Assembly (NCBI RefSeq): GCF_004104075.1
Contig: NZ_QOVK01000002.1
Coordinates: 310,001 to 374,000 of the forward strand
Direction of reading: 5' to 3'
From: Leeuwenhoekiella polynyae
GTDB lineage: Bacteria > Bacteroidota > Bacteroidia > Flavobacteriales > Flavobacteriaceae
DNA: 64,000 bases
Positions 44,919 to 52,962 of the stretch are shown one piece after another. Under the pieces are notes generated by a model that did not search any database, had not been told where the DNA came from, and saw nothing but the letters and a program-made list of their open reading frames with translations. Position 1 is the first letter of the stretch. Every line of letters starts with the position of its first letter. The translations under genes and the position numbers were made by a program.

Positions 44919-47900
44919 CTAGTTATTCCGCTCTGCGAGTTTCAATATATCTCCAAAAACGCCCCGTGCAGTCACAGCTGCTCCTGCTCCGGCACCCTGA
45001 ATCACTAAGGGATTCTCTCCGTAGGATTCGGTGTAAATTTCAAAAATACTATCGCTGCCTTTTACCTGACCCAATGCCGAACTTTTAGAAACGGTAACCA
45101 GTTTCACTTCTAAAGTCCCTCCATCTTCCTGAGATAAATCGCCGTAAAGGTCGCCAACATAACGCAGAACTTCATCTTCTTTTAAGGCTTTTTTACGCGC
45201 TTCAAAAACCGAATCGAGCTCTTTTAGTCTTCCTAAAAAGTCTGATGCGGCTCCTTCCCGTAAATTTTCAGGAATGAGGCTTTGGATCTGCACATCACTA
45301 AACTCTTTGTGTAAGTCGAGTTCGCGAGCCAAAATCAACAATTTACGTCCCACATCGTTTCCGCCCAAATCTTCCCGCGGATCAGGCTCGGTAAAACCTT
45401 TATCAATCGCATCCTGCAAAACTTTTGAAAAATCGCGATCTTCTACCGAAAAAGTATTGAACAAGTAACTCAACGAACCGCTAAAAACGCCTTTGATACG
45501 GGTGATATTATCGCCCGAAAGATGCAACAAACGTATGGTATCTATCAGCGGAAGTCCCGCACCCACGTTGGTTTCATACAGGTAACGCTTGTTGTTTTCA
45601 TCTAAAACCCGACGCAATTTTTGATAAAAATCAAAACCTACCGTGTTGGCTATTTTATTAGAAGAAACCAGATCAAATCCGTTTTGCGCCAGTTCGATGT
45701 AATTCTCGATAAACGCAGCACTTGCCGTATTGTCAATCGCAATTAGATTTGCCAAATGATTAGCTTTCGCGAAAGCGATCACTTCTTTTACTCCGGCTTC
45801 TTTTGCCTGACTTTTAAAATCGGTTTTCCAGCTTTCTGAAACGCCGTTTTTATCAAACAAGACTTTTTTAGAATTTGCTACCGCGAAAATATTCAGCGCG
45901 ATTCCTTTACGTTCCTGTATGGTTTCGGCAGATGCTACGATCTGATCGATCAACGTACCCCCCACCAATCCATGACCGAAAATGGCAATATTTATTTTTT
46001 TGGCAATACCAAAAATTTCCCCGTGCACCACATTAAGAGCCTTGGTCAGTTGCGGTTTGCGCACCACCACACTCACGTTTTTTCCGGTAACCGTATTGTT
46101 GAACAACAACGGAACAATCCCGTTCTTGATGAGTTCGCTATAGGGTTTATGAAAACTGCTCAGATCCTGACCTATTATCGAAATCACCGCAACCTCATCA
46201 ATAATTTCGATGCGGTTAACATCCTGACTTTGGAAATCGGCTTCAAACTCAAACCGAAGGGCCGAAATAGCCTGTTGCGCCTGCTTGGCCTCGACAACCA
46301 AACCAATTCCCCGTTCAGAAGAACCCTGAGCAATAATGCTCACATTTACGCCGCTGTTTCCTAAAGCCCTAAAAATACGGGCATCCACCCCTACTTTTCC
46401 CAACAAACCGCGGCCTTCCAAATTGATCAACGCCATGTCGCTCAATACCGAAAGGGATTTGATGCCTTCCTGCTCGGTCTGTGCAGTGATCAGTGTTCCT
46501 GCATCATCAGCCTTAAACGTGTTAAGAATGCGTAGCGGAATATTCTTCTCAATCAACGGAATAATCGTCTTGGCGTGCAATACCGAAGTCCCAAAATTGG
46601 CCAGTTCGTTTGCCTCGCTATAGGTAAGACGTTCGATCTTTTGCGCATCGGGAACCAGGTCTGGATTCGCGGTGAAAATTCCGTCTACGTGCGTATAATT
46701 TTGCAATTCGCCGGCATCCAGATAATTGGCTAAAAGTGAAGCCGTGTAATTACTGCCATTACGCCCTAAAGTCGTGGTCTGGTTGTTATCATCACTCGCG
46801 ATAAAACCGGTCACGATGTTTACCGTCTCCCCATTATACTTTGTAAAATGCTTAACTACCTGCTCTTTGGAAAGCTTGTCATTGGGTTGTGCGTTGCCAA
46901 AGGTTCCATTGGTTTTTATAAGCTTACGCGAATCTGTAAACTGGGCTTTCACGCCTTGCTTTTGCAACAGATGGGTTACGGTTTTTACCGAAATCAATTC
47001 GCCATAAGACAAGATTTCATCTTTTACTTTCTTGCTATAATCACCAAGTAAGGCAACCCCATCAAAAAGACGCTTGAGTTCTGTGAATTCTTCGGAAAGA
47101 TCTACGTCAAAATCATTTTGCTGATACTTTTTAAACGCTTCAAACTGATGCTGAAACTCCCGCCCTGAAGCTGCAGCTTCCAGGATTGCTTCCAGCTCAT
47201 CGGTCGCACCACCTCGTGCCGAAAGTACCACCGCGATGCGCTCGCCATTTTCGACTTTAGTCTTAATGATATTTAAGACGGTATCGAGTCCGTTTCCGTT
47301 TGCCAGTGATTTTCCGCCGAATTTTAAAATTTTTAGCTTTGCGGTATCGGCTCTAAAGACCGGATACAGCAATTGCTCCAACTGTTCAAATTCAATTAAA
47401 AAAGCATCGTGCCCGTGTACCGAATGGATTTCGCCATAGGTTACATTATTCTTAACCTGCGCCAGTTGCTTGTAAGTCTCCCGGTTTTCAACAGGCGTAA
47501 AAAACAAATCTGAATCTACGCCCACGATGTGAATATTGGCTTCAACCTGACTCAAAATTTCATTAAAACCTTCGCGACCACGGGTAACATCAATGGTTTT
47601 AAGCAATTGGTTCATCAATTTATAGGCTGAAACCTGAAAGCGATCTTTCAATTTATGGCCGTGATGATCTAACCAACTCTCAACGTTGAAAATATTGAGA
47701 TCTTCATTAGTGCTTCGCTGAAATTTATTTTTAAACGATTCCGGCGTGCGGTAACACAACATCGCGTGCATACGCGCATCGTGAACCGGCTGTGAGGAAT
47801 TTTTTAAAATCTGCTCCTGAATCTGGCAATTGGCGATGAGCCAATCTGTAGATTTCCAGTCAGACGCTACGGGGATTAAATGCTGGGTGATCGCAGGTTG

Positions 47901-48302
47901 CAGCGCGACCATTTCCCAGGCGATACCACCACCCAATGAACCGCCAATAATGGCAAAGAGCTCATTGATTTTAAGTTCCTTTAATCCTTCTAAAAAAGCC
48001 CGTGCGACATCCTGCGCGACAAATTCTTTATAGTTTTCAATCAAAAAGCCGTCATAGCCGTTACCCGGAATATTAAACGAAAGAATACTGTACTTGCGCG
48101 TATCGATGCATTTATCATCGCCTATGAGTTCATTCCACCAGCCATCGGGACCGCTTACGTGCGAATTTCCCGTAAGGGCGTGATTGACTAAAATCACTGG
48201 AGCCGTGCCGAGTGGCTGACCAAAAGTCTCATAACTGAGCAACAGGTCAAGCTGAAATCCTGATTGAGTCTTAAATCCGGGAAGGTTAAGTTTGTGTAAC
48301 AT
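44919..48302 (-). CDS. Fused homoserine O-acetyltransferase, aspartokinase and homoserine dehydrogenase
   Basis: 1127 aa in one uninterrupted frame. Residues 1-320 are a MetX-type alpha/beta-hydrolase: Ser122 in GGSLGGG, Asp265 in GVDSDLFF and His298 in HGHDAF. Residues ~322-765 are an aspartokinase with KFGGKSLANG, GRNGSNYTAS and ACT domains. Residues ~768-1127 are a homoserine dehydrogenase (IAIFGHGLVGG, LGGNDVGRKLLILAREL). The chain would phosphorylate aspartate, reduce the semialdehyde to homoserine and acetylate it for MetY; aspartate-semialdehyde dehydrogenase is not included. metY is immediately upstream on the same strand, so the SAM-I element there probably controls it. Confidence 0.9.
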   Translation of the reverse strand: MLHKLNLPGFKTQSGFQLDLLLSYETFGQPLGTAPVILVNHALTGNSHVSGPDGWWNELIGDDKCIDTRKYSILSFNIPGNGYDGFLIENYKEFVAQDVARAFLEGLKELKINELFAIIGGSLGGGIAWEMVALQPAITQHLIPVASDWKSTDWLIANCQIQEQILKNSSQPVHDARMHAMLCYRTPESFKNKFQRSTNEDLNIFNVESWLDHHGHKLKDRFQVSAYKLMNQLLKTIDVTRGREGFNEILSQVEANIHIVGVDSDLFFTPVENRETYKQLAQVKNNVTYGEIHSVHGHDAFLIEFEQLEQLLYPVFRADTAKLKILKFGGKSLANGNGLDTVLNIIKTKVENGERIAVVLSARGGATDELEAILEAAASGREFQHQFEAFKKYQQNDFDVDLSEEFTELKRLFDGVALLGDYSKKVKDEILSYGELISVKTVTHLLQKQGVKAQFTDSRKLIKTNGTFGNAQPNDKLSKEQVVKHFTKYNGETVNIVTGFIASDDNNQTTTLGRNGSNYTASLLANYLDAGELQNYTHVDGIFTANPDLVPDAQKIERLTYSEANELANFGTSVLHAKTIIPLIEKNIPLRILNTFKADDAGTLITAQTEQEGIKSLSVLSDMALINLEGRGLLGKVGVDARIFRALGNSGVNVSIIAQGSSERGIGLVVEAKQAQQAISALRFEFEADFQSQDVNRIEIIDEVAVISIIGQDLSSFHKPYSELIKNGIVPLLFNNTVTGKNVSVVVRKPQLTKALNVVHGEIFGIAKKINIAIFGHGLVGGTLIDQIVASAETIQERKGIALNIFAVANSKKVLFDKNGVSESWKTDFKSQAKEAGVKEVIAFAKANHLANLIAIDNTASAAFIENYIELAQNGFDLVSSNKIANTVGFDFYQKLRRVLDENNKRYLYETNVGAGLPLIDTIRLLHLSGDNITRIKGVFSGSLSYLFNTFSVEDRDFSKVLQDAIDKGFTEPDPREDLGGNDVGRKLLILARELDLHKEFSDVQIQSLIPENLREGAASDFLGRLKELDSVFEARKKALKEDEVLRYVGDLYGDLSQEDGGTLEVKLVTVSKSSALGQVKGSDSIFEIYTESYGENPLVIQGAGAGAAVTARGVFGDILKLAERNN

Positions 48303-48344
48303 TTTAGGGAATCTTTCTAAATTAGAAAAAGACTAAGAGGTTAG

Positions 48345-48405
48345 TGTCAGTCTGAACTTGTCGAAGAATTTTTAATTTATAAACTTCGACAGGCTCAGTT
48401 TGACA
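48345..48405. repeat. 22-bp imperfect inverted repeat, dispersed type
   Basis: 48345-48366 and 48384-48405 match as reverse complements at 18 of 22 positions around a 17-nt AT-rich loop. The inner arms read TTGTCGAAG / CTTCGACAG. It fits a common flavobacterial intergenic palindrome, recognised from memory. It lies between metY and the fusion gene and may form a hairpin in their shared transcript. Confidence 0.7.
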
Positions 48406-48433
48406 ACTAGATTAACTTCAATCTTCAGTTATT

Positions 48434-49726
48434 TTAAGCAGTTTCGGTTTGTTTAATCTCCGCAAATGCTGCTTTTAAATCATTTTTTAAATCCTCAATA
48501 TCCTCAAGACCAACTGAAAGACGAATCAAATCTTTAGTCACGCCGGTAGATTCCTGAGCATCATCAGGTAATTGCTGATGAGTCGTACTCGCAGGGTGGA
48601 TAATCAAAGACTTGGTGTCGCCAATATTTGCCAAAAGCGAAAAGATTTCGGTTTTATCGGCTACGGTTTTTGCACTTTCAAAGCCACTTTTAAGACCAAA
48701 GGTCACAATACCGCTTTGTCCTTTTGGAAGGTATTTTTTAGCTAAATCATTATACTTACTGCTCGCAAGTCCGGGATAATTTACCCAGGTAACTTCGGGC
48801 TGTGCTTCCAGCCATTCCGCCAGAGCCAAAGCATTTTCGCTGTGCTGCTTGATACGAATAGATAAAGTCTCTAAGCCCTGAATGATCTGAAACGCGTTAA
48901 ACGGACTCAATGCCGCACCGTGATCGCGCAATCCTTCAACCCGCACTTTAGCGATAAACGCTGCAGGCCCCAAAGCTTCGTGGTATACCAGACCATGATA
49001 TCCGGCAGAAGGCTCGGTAAACTCCGGAAACTTTCCGCTAGACCAGTCAAAAGTACCAGCGTCAATGATTGCTCCTCCTAAAGAGGTTCCGTTACCGTTG
49101 ATGTATTTGGTCAACGAATGAATTACAATATTAGCCCCGTGCGCAATGGGATTTAGCAAAGCCGGAGAAGCCACCGTATTATCAACGATTAATGGAATGC
49201 GGCTCTCTTTCGCGACTGCGGAAATAGCTTCCAAGTCCAAAACATCAAGCTTTGGATTACCCAAAGATTCTACAAAAACAGCGCGTGTATTTTCCTGAAT
49301 GGCATCTTTAAAATTGGATACCTCATCCGGATTTACAAAAGTTGTAGTTATGCCAAATCGCGGAAGCGTTACGCTCAGCAAATTGTAAGTACCACCATAC
49401 AAACTGCTGGAAGCCACAATATGATCGCCCTGCTTTAAAAGCGTAAGTAAAGCTGTATTAATTGCAGCCGTACCCGAAGCGGTAACCACCGCACCAATAC
49501 CGCCTTCAATAGCTGCAAGGCGTTGCTCCAACACATCATTAGTCGGGTTATTTAAGCGCGTGTATATGTAACCCGGCTGTGAAAGGTTGAATAAACCTGC
49601 CGCATGGTCTGAATCGTTAAAAACGTAACTGGTGGTTTGATAAATAGGCACCGCACGGGTACCGCCATTTACTGTTGTGTCGTGACCCGCGTGTAACGCC
49701 TGAGTCGAAAATTTTTGTGCACTCAT
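48434..49726 (-). CDS. metY: O-acetylhomoserine sulfhydrylase
   Basis: 430 aa, the typical length for the OAH (aminocarboxypropyl)transferase type. Blocks visible are ALHAGHDTTVNGGTRAVPIYQ, GYIYTRLNNPTND, VDNTVASPALLNP and the PLP lysine in HSLTKYINGNGTSLGG. It makes homocysteine from O-acetylhomoserine and sulfide, matching the MetX activity of the next gene. A SAM-I riboswitch lies 123 nt upstream. Confidence 0.92.
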   Translation of the reverse strand: MSAQKFSTQALHAGHDTTVNGGTRAVPIYQTTSYVFNDSDHAAGLFNLSQPGYIYTRLNNPTNDVLEQRLAAIEGGIGAVVTASGTAAINTALLTLLKQGDHIVASSSLYGGTYNLLSVTLPRFGITTTFVNPDEVSNFKDAIQENTRAVFVESLGNPKLDVLDLEAISAVAKESRIPLIVDNTVASPALLNPIAHGANIVIHSLTKYINGNGTSLGGAIIDAGTFDWSSGKFPEFTEPSAGYHGLVYHEALGPAAFIAKVRVEGLRDHGAALSPFNAFQIIQGLETLSIRIKQHSENALALAEWLEAQPEVTWVNYPGLASSKYNDLAKKYLPKGQSGIVTFGLKSGFESAKTVADKTEIFSLLANIGDTKSLIIHPASTTHQQLPDDAQESTGVTKDLIRLSVGLEDIEDLKNDLKAAFAEIKQTETA

Positions 49727-49820
49727 TTTTCTGTTTTTTTGAGTTAAAACTAAATTAAACCCAAAGTCTGCTGCCGGTAACCGGCATTCGTTACAAGAAA
49801 AATGTTATTAAGAATCATAA

Positions 49821-49843
49821 AGTCATTTAAGAAAAAAATGACT
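49821..49843 (-). terminator. Hairpin in the metY SAM-I expression platform
   Basis: AGTCATTT pairs with AAATGACT over a 7-nt loop, 5 nt downstream of the riboswitch P1 3' strand on the minus strand. The following TTATG is only weakly T-rich. It may be a terminator or a sequestering hairpin. Confidence 0.5.
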
Positions 49844-49848
49844 CGTTA

Positions 49849-49952
49849 GTTATCTATCATCAGCTAAGCTGTTGTAGAATGTAGCACCTTCATCCCGGGG
49901 GAAGGGTTGCTAAGGCTTCACAGGGTCTAATCCCTCCGCCTTTCTTGATAAC
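49849..49952 (-). promoter_or_regulatory. SAM-I (S-box) riboswitch of metY
   Basis: On the minus strand: P1 GTTATC, CAAGAAAGG, CGGAGGGATTAGACCC, GAAGCCTTAGCAACC, AAGGTGCTACATTCTA, and P1 3' strand GATAAC (49947-49952 pairing with 49849-49854). It shares its core almost base for base with the metH element. It should shut metY and the downstream MetX-AK-HSD gene when SAM is plentiful. Confidence 0.95.
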
Positions 49953-49982
49953 ATTTCAGTAAGTATGTGAACTTTGTGAGCA

Positions 49983-50015
49983 CAAATATTGCAAAACGTT
50001 TTAGAACTATGCAAA
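49983..50015 (-). promoter_or_regulatory. Candidate promoter of the metY transcript
   Basis: Minus strand: TTTG (50015-50012), 21 nt, then AATATTTG (49990-49983), one mismatch from TAnnTTTG. The -7 region is contained in a 15-mer identical to that in front of the metH riboswitch. Confidence 0.6.
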
Positions 50016-50070
50016 CAAAATCGGTTTATTTTTATCAAATCATAAAATATCATAAGATTTTAAATCCTGT

Positions 50071-50100
50071 TTTGTAATACCTTCTAAATTTATACATTTG
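50071..50100 (+). promoter_or_regulatory. Candidate promoter of metK
   Basis: TTTG (50071-50074), an 18-nt spacer and TACATTTG (50093-50100), an exact -7 match. The transcript would start at about the first base of the SAM-II element. Confidence 0.65.
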
Positions 50101-50104
50101 CCAG

Positions 50105-50180
50105 CCTAAAGAGGAAAGATTTGACTGATTGCAACCTCTTATGCCGATTGATTTTGGCGTAAAAAATGCTAAAGGCAGTA
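50105..50180 (+). promoter_or_regulatory. SAM-II (SAM_alpha) riboswitch of metK
   Basis: The plus strand shows the SAM-II landmarks: P1 AAGAGG (50109-50114) pairing with CCTCTT (50135-50140), the loop GATTTGACTGATTGCAA, and the A-rich segment ending TAAAAAATGCTAAAGGC (near 50160-50176) that forms the pseudoknot. An extra small hairpin (GCC/GGC, 50143-50158) sits in the variable loop. It ends about 80 nt before the metK ATG. Assigned by comparison with the remembered SAM-II consensus. Confidence 0.85.
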
Positions 50181-50258
50181 ACACACTACCATTTTCATTG
50201 TATTTGTCAAATCGTTCTTCGACGTTTAATCCCAGTTACGGGAATAAAAAAATGCTTA

Positions 50259-51512
50259 ATGGCTTATTTATTTACCTCAGAAAGTGTGTCTGAAGGACAC
50301 CCTGATAAAATCGCTGATCAAATCAGCGATACCTTACTTGATAATTTCCTAGCTTTTGACCCGGAGTCTAAAGTAGCTTGTGAAACCCTTGTTACTACCG
50401 GACAAGTTGTACTAGCCGGAGAAGTAAAAAGCGACACGTACATTGATGTTCAAAACATTGCGCGGGGTGTGATCAATGACATAGGCTATACCAAAGGGGC
50501 CTACCAATTTAGCGGTGACAGCTGCGGGGTAATCTCTTTGATTCATGAGCAATCGCAAGATATCAATCAGGGTGTGGATCGCGCTTCAAAAGAAGAGCAA
50601 GGTGCCGGTGATCAGGGAATGATGTTTGGCTATGCAACTAAAGAAACTGAAAATTATATGCCGCTTGCGCTAGACATTTCGCATCGCATTATGATCGAAC
50701 TGGCTAAACTGCGTCGCGAAGAAAAAGATATTCCATATTTACGTCCAGATGCAAAAGCTCAGGTAACTATTGAATATTCTGATGATAACATTCCGCAGAA
50801 AATTGTAGCAATCGTAGTCTCTACTCAGCACGACGAATTTGATGAAGATGAAAAAATGCTGGCTAAAATCAAGAAAGATATTATTTCGATATTGATTCCG
50901 CGTGTAAAAGCGGGGTTAACAGATGATTTAGCCAAACTTTTTAACGACGATATTACCTATCATATCAACCCAACCGGAAAGTTTGTAATTGGCGGTCCTC
51001 ACGGAGATGCAGGTCTTACCGGTCGCAAGATTATTGTAGACACGTATGGCGGTAAAGGTGCTCACGGTGGTGGTGCATTCTCAGGTAAAGACCCTAGTAA
51101 GGTAGACCGTTCTGCAGCCTATGCGGCACGTCATATTGCAAAGAATCTGGTTGCAGCCGGTGTGGCAGACGAAGTTTTGGTACAGGTATCCTATGCGATC
51201 GGTGTAGTAGAACCTACTTCCATTTTTGTTGATACGTACGGGACTAAAAAAGTAGACCTCAGCAACGGCGAGATCGCAACAAAAGTGCGTGAGCTTTTTG
51301 ACATGCGCCCCGCAGCGATTGAAGAACGCTTAAAATTGCGCAACCCTATTTATAGAGAAACTGCAGCTTACGGTCATATGGGTAAAGATCCACAAGTGAT
51401 CACTAAAGTTTTTGAAAGTCCGTATAGTGGTAAAATCACCAAGGAAGTTGAATTATTCACTTGGGAAAAACTAGATTATGTTGATAAAGTAAAAGAAACT
51501 TTTAACTTATAG
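50259..51512 (+). CDS. metK: S-adenosylmethionine synthetase
   Basis: The start is the ATG at 50259 ([17 protein letters not shown]), giving 417 aa. An in-frame ATG at 50166 falls inside the riboswitch and adds a non-family leader. Signature sequences are [42 protein letters not shown] and [16 protein letters not shown]. It makes SAM from methionine and ATP, and is the only plus-strand gene of the methionine block. A clear terminator follows. Confidence 0.96.
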   Translation: MAYLFTSESVSEGHPDKIADQISDTLLDNFLAFDPESKVACETLVTTGQVVLAGEVKSDTYIDVQNIARGVINDIGYTKGAYQFSGDSCGVISLIHEQSQDINQGVDRASKEEQGAGDQGMMFGYATKETENYMPLALDISHRIMIELAKLRREEKDIPYLRPDAKAQVTIEYSDDNIPQKIVAIVVSTQHDEFDEDEKMLAKIKKDIISILIPRVKAGLTDDLAKLFNDDITYHINPTGKFVIGGPHGDAGLTGRKIIVDTYGGKGAHGGGAFSGKDPSKVDRSAAYAARHIAKNLVAAGVADEVLVQVSYAIGVVEPTSIFVDTYGTKKVDLSNGEIATKVRELFDMRPAAIEERLKLRNPIYRETAAYGHMGKDPQVITKVFESPYSGKITKEVELFTWEKLDYVDKVKETFNL

Positions 51513-51536
51513 TTATAAATATCATAAACGCTTTAG

Positions 51537-51565
51537 AATGCCACTCACTACGGGTGGCATTTTTT
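51537..51565 (+). terminator. Terminator after metK
   Basis: AATGCCAC (51537-51544) pairs with GTGGCATT (51554-51561) and runs into TTTTTT. It starts 24 nt after the metK stop. Confidence 0.9.
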
Positions 51566-51601
51566 AATTTTACTTAATAATTAAGATTTAAATTTTCAGT
51601 A

Positions 51602-52528
51602 ATGGCCCTTCTACTTATTCGAAACGATAAAAATTATCAAGCGTGGATTGACGCATTAAATGAGGCTGACCCGTCTATTGAGGTTTTGACTCCAGAAACC
51701 ATAAAAGATCCTGCAAATGCTACGATGGCTATAACCTGGAAAGCGCCAAAAGGCAGTTATGCAAACTATAGTAACCTCAAAGTAATCGGCTCAATGGGCG
51801 CGGGTGTAGATCATCTTTTTGAAGATCCTTCTTTACCAAAAGATGTAATCTTAACCCGTGTTGTAGATAATAAGCTTGCCAGTGATATGCAAGAATTTGT
51901 TTCGGCTTTATGCTTAAACCACATTAGAAATCTAAAAACTTATACCAAATTACAAAAAGAAGGAATCTGGAAACCTACTGATTACAAACGCGGAAAAGAT
52001 GTCACGGTAGGTATACTAGGTTTTGGAACACTCGGTCAGGCTGTAGGTAGAATGCTTAAAGATATTGGCTTTAAGGTTTTGGGTTGGTCACATTCTAAAA
52101 AGAAAGTTGAAGGAATAACAAGTTTTACACAAAACGAATTGGATGACTTTTTATCTAAAGCTGAAATTCTAGTTTGTCTACTTCCTCTTACTGAAGAAAC
52201 TGAGGGGATTTTAAATTATAAATTATTCAAAAAACTCCCAAAGGGCTCCTATCTGATTAACGTTGCACGAGGCGGACATTTGGTTGATGATGATCTTATT
52301 GAAGCTTTAAATACAAACCAATTAAGCAGTGCTGCTCTAGATGTCTTTCATAAAGAACCTTTACCTGAAGACCACCCATTTTGGAATCGGGAAGATGTCA
52401 TCATTACGCCACACATCGCGAGTATGAGTAATGCGAAATCAGTTTCTGCTCAAGTAGCAGAAAACTATCAGCGAATGGAAAATGGTGAAGAATTAAAAAA
52501 TCAGGTTAAAGCGGATAGGGGTTATTAG
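51602..52528 (+). CDS. D-2-hydroxyacid dehydrogenase (GhrA-like)
   Basis: 308 aa. The NAD-binding motif is GILGFGTLGQAVG, the DVFHKEPLPEDHPFW block and Arg/Glu/His catalytic residues are in the usual order (VARGG, HKEP, TPHIAS). It is closest to glyoxylate/hydroxypyruvate reductase A, which reduces glyoxylate and hydroxypyruvate. The true substrate is uncertain. It is a stand-alone gene with its own ATG directly at the frame start. Confidence 0.85.
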   Translation: MALLLIRNDKNYQAWIDALNEADPSIEVLTPETIKDPANATMAITWKAPKGSYANYSNLKVIGSMGAGVDHLFEDPSLPKDVILTRVVDNKLASDMQEFVSALCLNHIRNLKTYTKLQKEGIWKPTDYKRGKDVTVGILGFGTLGQAVGRMLKDIGFKVLGWSHSKKKVEGITSFTQNELDDFLSKAEILVCLLPLTEETEGILNYKLFKKLPKGSYLINVARGGHLVDDDLIEALNTNQLSSAALDVFHKEPLPEDHPFWNREDVIITPHIASMSNAKSVSAQVAENYQRMENGEELKNQVKADRGY

Positions 52529-52646
52529 ATAAGTATCATTTTTAACTGCTTACCGTTAAAAACCCCTAATTTCTTTTAAAATTGGGTTAATTTTCTAAAA
52601 AACACTCGAGTGAACCGGTATCTTGTTTCTATAAAATTTAAAAATT

Positions 52647-52889
52647 ATGGATCAAGCAAAGTATGATGAAATGGAAAAAATGCTTCATAAACTGGAAGAT
52701 ATTAAAAATAGCCAGGAAAGCATTCTTGATAAGATCAACCACGTAATTACAGACCTTTTTCAAAATCCTGATAAAGATTTAGAAAAAACAATGGAAGAAG
52801 CCCATCAAAAAGCTTCTGACAACGTTGATAAAATAGCGGAGGCTATTGAAAATTATGAGATGAAAATTAATAAGCTTGAACAAGCTTAA
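52647..52889 (+). CDS. Small coiled-coil protein (80 aa)
   Basis: 80 aa, highly charged and almost entirely helical, with heptad-like spacing of Leu/Ile/Val (MEKMLHKLEDIKNS, ILDKINHVITDLF, VDKIAEAIENYEM). It has no Cys, signal peptide or membrane segment. The family is not recognised. It is followed by a strong terminator shared with the convergent barrel gene, and the upstream gap of about 120 nt can hold its promoter. Confidence 0.75.
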   Translation: MDQAKYDEMEKMLHKLEDIKNSQESILDKINHVITDLFQNPDKDLEKTMEEAHQKASDNVDKIAEAIENYEMKINKLEQA

Positions 52890-52916
52890 TCACACCTCAG
52901 AAAATCCTTAAAACTA

Positions 52917-52945
52917 AAAAGCCCGAAGCATTGCTTCGGGCTTTT
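52917..52945. terminator. Bidirectional terminator
   Basis: AAAAGCCCGAAGC (52917-52929) pairs with GCTTCGGGCTTTT (52933-52945) over a 3-nt loop. It lies between the convergent ends of the coiled-coil gene and the outer-membrane barrel gene. Confidence 0.92.
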
Positions 52946-52962
52946 ATATTATAGAAGAAATT

